Notes under the pieces: generated by a model
Databases searched by the model: none
What the model was told of the DNA's origin: nothing
What the model saw: the letters and a program-made list of their open reading frames with translations, nothing else
In this document: positions 1-8,128 of the stretch, piece by piece
How positions within the stretch are numbered: the stretch's first letter is position 1
Layout: each line of letters begins with the position of its first letter
Translations under genes and position numbers: made by a program
NCBI GenBank assembly: GCA_025531455.1
Contig: JAMYHL010000166.1
Coordinates: forward strand, 1 to 19,061
Direction of reading: 5' to 3'
DNA from: Apiotrichum sp. Y4204
Lineage: Eukaryota; Basidiomycota; Tremellomycetes; Trichosporonales; Trichosporonaceae
DNA: 19,061 bases

Positions 1-967
1 CAGGTAGTAGTAATAAACTGGTTGCCTCTGGCTCTGGAAAAATGCATCGAGATTGAAAGATACCCATATTGTTCTGTTGATGGTTTAGTTGCAATGACGA
101 CGGGGCAGGAACGTACAGTGAGCACGCATCAGTGCATGGCGAAGGGGCCTTCTGCCATGGGGAGCAACGAGGTTGGAGCAATCTGCCAAGCATGTCAGTG
201 GTGCGAGACGGTAACTGCCACATCCAGTCCCTGAAACGCATCCAGTCAGCTCGCGTAATTGCGTTCTGCCAACTCTGCGTGTGTCTCGGGCTCTCTCGCC
301 TATAGAACACGCAAAAAATGCCACAAATGGGTTCAAGTCCGACGCGTCACTGGCTGCCGGAAAATCAGCGCAACTCCACCACCAGCCAGGGCCCACTCCC
401 GGCTCGGCCGATACGCCGACCAGCGCCGATGTTCCGATGCACAGGTGATACGACGCGCGAAGCGATGACGCCACACGTTGTATGCACACGGTAACTGGTA
501 CACTGGCAGCAGTGGTGGTACTGGTGGCAGTGGCATGTTGGCAGTACATACAGTACGTGCCGCATGACGCGCCAGGGCTAACAAAGACGCGTATTGAATC
601 TACAGCTCTACAGTCGTTGCAATGTGACTACATACATGCTCGAAGGGCGCATCGCATTTGATGCATGGCCGGCAGCTGTACAGCTGTCGATCGTCCATCA
701 GTTGCACTCGTGCTCGGAGGCAATTCGGAGCAGGATGGGCGGTACGGCGGTTTGGCGGCTCAGCACCTCCAATGGCGCGCGTAATGGTTTCGCGACAATC
801 GACAGCATTTTCCACCTGTCCCTCCCGCGTCGTGCAGCATGGCGGCCTCATCCAGCACGTTTCCAAAAACTGTCGTTACACCAGGGCGCAACTCGACTCG
901 GGGTGCTATGTACAACATCTCATAAGATACTACTGCGATAACAGATAGACAGACTAAAAGCCCCAAA
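1..967. other. Non-coding flank downstream of the first gene
   Basis: I find no supportable gene here. Open frames exist on both strands (the longest is on the minus strand at 85-549), but their translations have mixed composition, no recognisable domain and no splice-compatible continuation. The stretch contains the 3' untranslated region of the minus-strand gene that ends at 968, an imperfect palindrome at 659-700, and a loose run of GGT/GGC/TGG-type triplets around 505-535. A partial gene entering from the left edge cannot be excluded, but nothing in the sequence supports one. Confidence 0.6.
659..700. repeat. Imperfect palindrome with perfect 14-bp core
   Basis: The core at 673-686 reads CAGCTGTACAGCTG, which is its own reverse complement. 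Symmetry about the same centre (between 679 and 680) extends outwards imperfectly to 659 and 700, ending in TGATG/CATCA. Several of the mismatches would be G-U wobble pairs if the plus strand were transcribed, so an RNA hairpin is possible but without a loop at the exact centre. The role is unknown; it could be a dimeric protein-binding site (two CAGCTG E-boxes are included) or chance. Confidence 0.55.
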
Positions 968-2997
968 CTAGTCTTTGTATAATACACGCCGAGTCCGCCG
1001 CCCGCCGAGCGTGACCAGCAGATTGTCCGGTTTCGAGGGTGCGGTTCTCTCTAGCTTCTCTAGCGCGTCGTCGTGTCGCCTCCGGAGGTAATTTAGTCGT
1101 TCACTGAGATCCTCCCAAAACTGCCGAGTGGGGTCATCCCCGAGCTTTCTTAGCCTCTTGCGCGCCGTGTTGTACGTTTGGCCCTCGGACCCGCTGTCTA
1201 GCGAGAATTCCTGAATGCACAGCGCGATAAGCGTCTCGGGAACGAGAACGGAGAGCGCAAAGTTTGCAAGCCGCTCGGGGTGGAGCCTTGTCCATCGTGG
1301 TGACGGAGGTGATGGTTCTGTTTTGGAGGCATCCACTGGGGCAGCTGATGGAACCGGCGCGCTGGCAGCTGGGGGTTCCGCAGCTGGAGACGAAAGCGGC
1401 GCTGTTTCGCCGGGAACTGCCGGATCAGCCGTTGAATGGGGCGCACTCGCGGCTGCGGGGCAGGCTTCGGCTGCAGCTTGAGCAGCGTCAGAACTGTTGG
1501 CCGTGCCGTTGACGATCGGGGTGTGCTCTGTTGGGGTCGAAACTTTCTCTGTCGCGGCCGAAACCTGCTCTGGCGAGACTGGCGGCGGCTCCATTGGGGC
1601 CGAAACTTCCTCCGTCGAGGCTGCTGGTTCTTTCTCTGACGAGTCTGGCTTTGGCTTTGTTGATGCCGATGGTTCGGGTGAGGTGGCGGCTGGGTCCATT
1701 GAACTTGGTTCCACCCCTGCAGCTGGACCAGTGTCCGAGGTAGCTGCCGTTTCAACTGCCGCTGGTGTCGACTCCGTTTCGGCGGTCGTTCGCTCAGCTG
1801 GAACCAGAGCAGGCGCTTGATCTGGGACAGGTGCTATTTCCGGCGTGGTTGAGGATGCAACGACGCCGTTGGCGACCGGTGTTGGGACGAGTTCAGCAGC
1901 CATTGTTGCTGGGAGCGCTGCTGCGGGAGCGGTTCGCCCATCATGGCTCTCATCTGTACTTGTTTCGGGAGCCGCGGAGAAGGCCGCCAACTCGGCATCC
2001 AGCCACCGCGAAAGCGCATGGTGGAGAGCAACTGTCTGGTTTGACAAGAGATCTCCGACGTCCGCGTGAACATCCAAGCTACGCCAGACAGGATTGGGCG
2101 AACTGTTGATGCGGTGAAACAAGTCCACGCGCCATTGCGCCGGGGCGTACTCCTCCGCAAGCAATCGTCGTAGTAGTGGCTCGACAGCGCGTACTTGTTC
2201 CTCTGCGTACTGCTGCATCTCGCGCGAAGCAGCGTCCTTCAACACGGGCTCAACTTCTCCAATCTGTGGTCAGCCTCACCGGTGCTCGTCGCGCGGGCAG
2301 AGAGACAACTCACCGTGACGCCCATCATCCGTTGTTCGTCCTCAGGAACATACATAAAAAGTATCTTGCTCCGAGGAAGTTGATAACGCTGCCCAAGACG
2401 ATTCTCGGCAAGAAAGTGGCGCCCCGAGCTGGCTGTCGGAATAAAGTCGACGAGCTTGGCCGGGATGTAACAACTTCTATCCCACGCCAAGCACGAATGA
2501 CCTATCGTCACAGCCGGTGGGAGCGTCGGCAACGGTTCTGGAGTTGGGTCCCGTGATGATATTGGCGCAGAAGACAATGACGACGAGTTCGTTCCCCCGG
2601 GTCTATTCACCGAGTCCAGCCATTCGAAGATATCCACCTCCTGAGAATCTTCACCCGGATCGTAGATATCCTCATCCGGAGTTGCTGGTTCCCGTGGCGG
2701 AGTCGAGGACGACCTCTCCCGGACACGAGCTGGTCCTCGCGTCGGTGTTCGCGTACGTCTGGCCGATTCCGGTGTCCTCGAATTGTTATTCTTCCATTGC
2801 GTTTGCGCACTTGGTCGCGATGCAGGCACCCGACCACTCCGACGGCGCGGCTTTGCAGTATCTGTACTGCTCTTCTGCTTGCCCTTCGACGCGGTACGCT
2901 TTGGGGGTGACGGCGTATCGACGGCAGACGCGGAGGCGGAAGAATGGAGCACGGCGTCGTCCGCTTCCTCGTTCTTGCGGCGCCGTTTCCCCAACAT
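968..2997 (-). CDS. Uncharacterised protein with Tudor/PWWP-like segment
   Basis: Two exons on the minus strand: 2997-2314 and 2263-968, with a 50-nt phase-0 intron (2313-2264; donor GTGAGT, branch word CTGAC, acceptor CCACAG). The product is 659 residues. It starts with a basic, Ser/Thr/Pro-rich tail (residues 1-100, KR-rich, NLS-like MLGKRRRK), then an acidic stretch (106-125). Residues about 164-220 contain an aromatic/hydrophobic pattern (CLAWDRSCYIPAKLVDF ... YQLPRSKILFMYVPED) that resembles the beta-barrel of Tudor/PWWP chromatin readers. A helical, charged segment follows the intron (about 229-310). A long Pro/Ala/Glu/Thr low-complexity region (about 320-530) holds degenerate VSAxTE-like repeats. 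The C-terminal 110 residues again look folded (PERLANFALSVLVPETLIAL and a coiled-coil-like helix with LNYLRRRHDDALEKL). I do not recognise the family. It is divergent from the BRPF-like gene across about 640 bp, which fits a chromatin role, but that is inference. The first ATG was chosen; the stop is TAG at 970-968. Confidence 0.8.
1532..1617. repeat. Degenerate ~20-bp minisatellite inside the first gene
   Basis: Three similar blocks on the plus strand (1532-1554, 1555-1577, 1595-1617) share the word CGAAAC followed by a pyrimidine-rich CTCYGTCG-like segment. On the coding (minus) strand they encode the degenerate VSxxTE/VSPE repeat in the low-complexity middle of the protein. Such coding minisatellites are likely length-variable between strains. 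Confidence 0.5.
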
Positions 2998-3635
2998 CGG
3001 AAGTACTCCAAGCTAGATTGCGGCGGCGGAGCAAGGGGGAAATTAATGTGAGCAGGGAGCGGTCAGATCAGAGTGGCGGAAGAAATGAGTGATGATGAGG
3101 ATGAAGAACTCCGGCGGCCTGTAGGTATCGATCTAACGGTTGCGAGTGGGTGAACGATGGCCCATTGTCTCTCCAAAAGAGGTTCGTGTCGGTGGAGACA
3201 AAGAGTGGAAGAGAATGTCTCAATGTCTCAAGAGAGAGAGTGTGTGTGTCTAGCTGTTTGAGGATCTGAGTTGGAATTGTCTTTGGATGTGTCTCAAGAG
3301 ATCAAGAGAAAAAGAGATGCGATTCTCAAGGGTATGGGCTTATTGTAGAGTGTGTTGTTGTATTTTGTTGTTGTCGCCCCCCGCTGGACAAGGAGAGCGG
3401 GTCCAATTTCAAATCAGTGGGCAGAATTATGCGGGGCCCCCTAATCGGACACCCTCTGGTCAGTAATTGTGTTGGTCAGGGGAGTCAAGTCGCGTCCTTC
3501 TGGACACCACAAAGTCTCGAGTTCTGTTGTTGTTGCTGTCATCACCATCAATTCACATCATCCAATCCCACAACAGACTCACTGCTCATCTCCACGGCTA
3601 CAGCAGGCTGTACGCCCTTTGCGCATGTGCCCATC
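2998..3635. promoter_or_regulatory. Divergent (bidirectional) promoter region
   Basis: This stretch lies between the start codon of the minus-strand gene (2997) and that of the BRPF-like gene (3636), so both promoters and 5' leaders must fit here. The left two thirds are purine-rich on the plus strand, with a compound (AG)5(TG)4 microsatellite at 3231-3249, a tandem AATGTCTC duplication at 3214-3229, and a 12-bp direct repeat TGTCTCAAGAGA at 3224-3235 and 3290-3301. The right third turns pyrimidine/CA-rich (about 3525-3600), typical of a fungal leader before an ATG. An in-frame ATG at 3429 and an overlapping short upstream ORF at 3625 are discussed under the findings. No TATA consensus stands out. 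Confidence 0.6.
3231..3249. repeat. Compound (AG)n(TG)n microsatellite
   Basis: Five AG units run directly into four TG units in the divergent promoter region. A tract of this kind is expected to be length-polymorphic and may exclude nucleosomes; function is not shown by the sequence. Confidence 0.85.
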
Positions 3636-6600
3636 ATGCCCAAGCCAATGCCTGTAAAGGCCCGCCCGGCTGCAGACAAGACATATGACATTCCCGTCGT
3701 GTCCTTTCGCATCATTACCGACGACAAGTCGTTACTAGGACCCGCCGGGGTGCACTCTGTGAGTATGGACTATATAGCAGCTGTATATGCGCTGTAAGCT
3801 GACCTGAACCAGGACCAGGCGAGAAGTTATGGCTGTTGGTATCTCCCGCGTCTTCCTCTTCTCACCGCAGATAATGACTTTTCCGACTTTGAGAGACCGG
3901 AGCACTATATCCGCTATATCGGTGAGAACGCGGATCGCTGTTTCAGATAGCTGACAGCAGAACCTATCGAGTCGGAGCTCGCGGTTCAAGTCGAATATGA
4001 CATGGACGAGCAAGGTGGGTGCTCTCGCCCAAACGCGTTATTCACAGCAGACCAAGAGTGGCTCGACGCCGTGAACGCGGAGCGCAAGAAGGATCAATCT
4101 GCGCCAGTGTCGTATGAGCTATTTGAGATCATCATGGACAAGTTGGAGAAGGAATGGTTTAACCTTGTGCGTATGACGTCTCCTCCCATCTGACCACCAC
4201 CCAGATCAAGCGCATTCCGCAACCGGCGTCGCATATGCCTGTCGAGGACTCCAAGTGCGCTATTTGCGACGATGGGGAAGGCGAGAACTCGAACGCGATT
4301 GTCTTCTGCGATGGATGCAACCTCGCAGTTCACCAGGATTGCTACGGAGTGCCTTATATCCCAGAAGGCCAGTGGCTGTGCCGCAAGTGCACCGTGTCTC
4401 CTGAGAATCCCGTCTCCTGCCTGTTCTGCCCCAATGAAGGCGGTGCGTTCAAACAGACAACGACAGGGCATTGGAGCCATCTGCTGTGTGCGATCTGGAT
4501 CCCGGAGCTCAGCGTCGGCAACGCAGTGTACATGGAGCCTGTCGAGGGTGTGGAGAATGTCCCGAAGAACCGCTGGAAACTTGTGGGTCGTCCAAAACTG
4601 ACTACTGCTAATCGCAGATATGCTCGCTCTGCAAAGAACGTGTTGGTGCTTGTATCCAGTGTGAGAACAAGAGTTGTTTCACTGCCTTTCACGTCACCTG
4701 CGCTCGTCAAATGGGCCTGCTTATGAGCATGAAGTTAATGGGAGCCGACGGGCAGCTCCGCGCGTACTGCGACAAGCACCTTCCGGTATGTGCCTCCCAC
4801 AAGGTACTGCTCTGACATCAGGCTGAATGGCGAGAAGGCCGCGAAGAAGACACCGATGACAATGATACTGATTATCATGACTCTGAATCGGATGAGGATG
4901 GTGTTGACTTTGAGGCGACGCCTGTTCCCAAGAAACAGGTGCGCAAAAGCTCTCCCACATTGAAAACGGTCACGCCCAAGACCGCCCGGGCGCACACAAA
5001 GTCATATCGCCCGGGCCCACCAATCGTGCCCCGGTTGATTGTGACAAAGCTGCTTGAGTATGTCGCCAAAGTCAGCATACGCAAGAAACAGCAGTTTGTC
5101 GAAAGACTTTGTCGATACTGGAGTCTGAAGCGTGAGGCTCGCCGAGGGGCACCGCTCCTGAAACGACTTCATCTTGAACCATGGACGGCGACGAGCGAGT
5201 CCAAAGAACAAACTGACGCTGAACGGGCTCAAAAGCTGGAGGTAGGTAACCCGTGGCACTTAATCTCTGACACTAGTTCCTCGTTATGCTTCGCAATGAT
5301 CTGGAGAAGGTCCGATTACTTGCGGAACTCGTGCGGAAGCGCGAGAAGGAGAAGCTCCGCCAAGCCCATGTCATCCAGGACGTTGTGGACAACTTTATCT
5401 TCCCGCACTACATCACATTGCGGCAAACTCTCTCAAGGATCGTTGCGTAGGTGAATCAAACCAAACTCAACTGACCCCAGTATGGACAAGTCGGAGATAT
5501 TCCTTCACCCGGTCAGCAAGGACGACGTACCTGATTATTACGACGTTATCAAAGAACCGATGTGCTGGTCGCAGATTGAGGAAAAAATCGACCGAGTGGA
5601 GTACCTCGACACCAAGACTTTCAAGCGCGACATACTGCTTGTCCTTGACAATGCGATGCAGTACAACAAGTCGGAGACACCATTCCACCGGGCAGCATCC
5701 AGAATCAAGAGGAACGCTCTTCCAGTCCTTGATGAGTTGGATCTCATCCGGCCACACAGTTCCTTGATGCCTGTCGATGCTGATGACCTTGTCGTTGCAG
5801 ATGTAGAACAGGTTGGTGATCTGGAACCCTCGCTCCTCCTTCTCAAGAACCTTCTCGGTCCTGCCGACAATGGGCACGATATGCTCTCCTCAATCTTTGC
5901 TTTCGAGGGCGACGGCAGTGCTTCTGCCAGCGTCACAGCTCCCACTCCACCAGTTCCCCGCCAGAGAGAGAAAGCAAATAATTCTCGACGTCCTCCGCCA
6001 GTAGACGCAGCGTTTCAACGTGCTACCCGCAGCGCCGCCGCCGTGCAATCCCCGGCCCCGGATACTCGCAGCAGTGTCGCCGCCGCCGACACTCCAGACG
6101 CTCCGAAGCCACCGCTGGATCTCGAGGAGGCTGCTAAACAGGCGGCTCTCGCGGAGCGCAGAGAGCGCGAGAAGGCGGAGAAGAAGCGGGCCAAGGAAGC
6201 CTTGGCGTTGAAGAAGGAGCAGGAGAGGATCAGGAAACGCGACAAGGAGCGTGAGCGTAGGCGGCTCAAGAAGGAGGCGCTTGCGAGGGAGCGAGGGGAG
6301 CTTCCGCCTCTGGAGCCGACAAAGCCTGAACCGGTGCCGGAGGCTGAGGCAGCAGCCTCACTGAAGAAAGATACTCGACCGGAGAGTACCGCCGAGGAGC
6401 CCGAAGGCGGGGCGGTGAAGGACGGTGTCCAAAATGAGAAGGGCGAACACGAGGCCGAGGAGCCGAAAGCTGTCGCGGAGAAGGGCAAGGCCACGAAGGA
6501 TCTCGCAACCCCGGACGCAGGTAGTACAGAGAAGGCGTCCGAGGCGTCTCAAGAAGGGCCAACGGCGCACGCTGTGGATCCCACTATACCCGAAAAACCC

Positions 6601-8021
6601 ATTGGTGATAGGATGGACGTCGACGAACAAGCGCCTGGTGAACTAAGCACTAAACAAGTTCCTGGCCAGCTTCAGCCGACGAACCACACTTCCGAATCAA
6701 AGTATACACAAGCCGTTGAGGAGCTCGATACCACTGCGGACACGATTCAACCGAAGACGGAACCAGACTTGGCGGACACGGAATGGGTCGAGGACACGGC
6801 CGAACCCGTTGCGAGCACGGACGATGCTGGGGTGGAAGCCACTGCGCATGCTGAACCCAATGAAACGCAAGATCGACAGGAAGCGCTTACTGGCGAAGAC
6901 GAACCCACATCCAAGGACGCTGCGCTTGCGGCGGATACGGAAGGGGCTCGAAACGTCTCCGAGGACCATGACGCGGACAAGTATGGCAGCGACCTCACCC
7001 CACCCAGCTCGCCCGGAAGCATCAAGCCGTTAACGCGACCGGAACGCGGTGTGCTTGGTGTTCAATCAATCCTGACCATGTCCGACCGCGAGCGGCGAGA
7101 TGCGGAACGCAAGCTCGATCTCGTCACGACAAGCGTCGATCCCTTGGAGGAGTACAAGCGGTTCAATGTTGGGTGGATTTTACCTGAGGGATCGAAACGA
7201 AAGCGGGCGTCCAATGTTCCGCCGCCCATCACCACTCCAGTAGCCAAGAAACCCCGTCGAGCGTCCAAGACGCCGAGCACTACCAAGGGACGGGACGCGG
7301 ATTCGGTTTCTGTCAAGAGCGAACGGGTAGACGTGAAAGGCAAAGGGCGTGCGCGATCTAGTGAATCACGTAGCCGCACCGTAGAGCCGGCCCCTGGTCC
7401 ATCGTCGCCGCTTTCTGGAGAAGATGAGGACGAGCTCACGCCCGTCCCCGAATCGGCCCAACCTAGCGCTACGACGGACACATTTCCCAGCATGGCGCGT
7501 TCCAGCCTATCGCCGGCGCCCGAAGTGCACAAGCCAGCCAAGCGCGCGAAACGGATGACGACTAATACGTACTCGCCAGGGACGCTGGGTGAGTGAAAGT
7601 GGGCGGTCTATCGTGCTGATCCCAGTCTGGGCAAAGGTTCCATCATATCCGTACTTCCCGGCCATCATTGTCGACCCGGTCGCGGACCACGAGCTGGTGC
7701 CGCAGACTGTATTGGACCTCGAGGCGGACGCCAGGGCGGCTCATGGAACTGTGTGGCTCGCGCGCTTCTACGATAAGTCCCAGTCGTGGGCGTGGGTGCC
7801 ACTCGACAAGCTCACTGTCTTTGGCGAGGACGAGGAGCTTGATGAGCAGTTCCTCACTGGAAAGGGGAGCAAGAGTGGAAACCGTGGCGCGTTCAGGAAC
7901 AAGCATCTCAAAAATACCTGTCGCACCGCGTACAAGTGAGTGTCCGAGATCATTTGAAACGTTTGCGACACAGCTGACAGACAGGCTGGCGAAAGAGGCG
8001 ATGGAGGCAAAGGAGAAGTAA
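3636..8021 (+). CDS. BRPF/Nto1-like histone acetyltransferase scaffold
   Basis: Eleven exons: 3636-3758, 3813-3921, 3961-4014, 4051-4166, 4205-4582, 4618-4785, 4822-5241, 5277-5446, 5481-7588, 7626-7935 and 7985-8021, giving 1330 residues; every junction keeps frame. Domain order: EPC-N/EPL1-like region (about 15-134, with [20 protein letters not shown] across exons 2-3); C4HC3 PHD finger (C152, C155, C169, C172, H177, C180, C193, C196); zinc knuckle (C206, C209, C229) and second PHD (C262, C265, C272, C275, C280, H285, C288, C311, H314); acidic patch (about 323-345); the BRPF-type motif [19 protein letters not shown] (about 410-435); bromodomain (about 500-590) with the acetyl-lysine-binding Asn at N575 in QYN; Lys/Glu-rich coiled coil (about 727-785); long disordered acidic linker; NLS-like KRKR and KKPRR (about 1085-1110); PWWP domain from V1216 ([16 protein letters not shown]). 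In known families this protein links a MYST acetyltransferase (Sas3/MOZ type) to histone H3 in a nuclear NuA3/MOZ-like complex, reading H3 tails, acetyl-lysine and H3K36me3. Human BRPF1 has the same layout. Family and domain assignment are strong; complex membership is inferred from the family. Confidence 0.95.
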
Positions 8022-8128
8022 GGAATGCCACGGTGTTGGTATCATGTGTGTAATTAATGTCATCATGGCATCCAGTATGCAGGTGTATCTATTATCAGTT
8101 TATCCATTATCGAGGGAGACGGTTCGTC
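8022..8128. other. Compact convergent 3' intergenic spacer
   Basis: Only 107 bp separate the stop codon of the BRPF-like gene (TAA at 8019-8021) from that of the VTA1 homologue on the other strand (TAG at 8131-8129). The spacer is AT-richer than its surroundings and contains TAATTAAT and TTATCAGTTTATCC, which may take part in 3' end formation. With any normal 3' UTR length the two transcripts would overlap tail to tail. Confidence 0.7.

Noticed and set aside
329..341. GGGTTCAAGTCC resembles a tRNA B box
   Set aside because: The flanking bases do not form a T-stem (only two adjacent base pairs form) and no A box or acceptor stem is found upstream.
85..549. Minus-strand open frame of about 150 codons
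   Set aside because: Composition is irregular, with no domain, no conserved-looking segment and no sensible splice partner; the frame looks like chance openness in GC-rich DNA.
1198..1755. Minus-strand Gln/Arg-rich open frame
   Set aside because: It is a shifted-frame shadow of the Pro/Ala/Glu-rich part of the real minus-strand gene at 968-2997.
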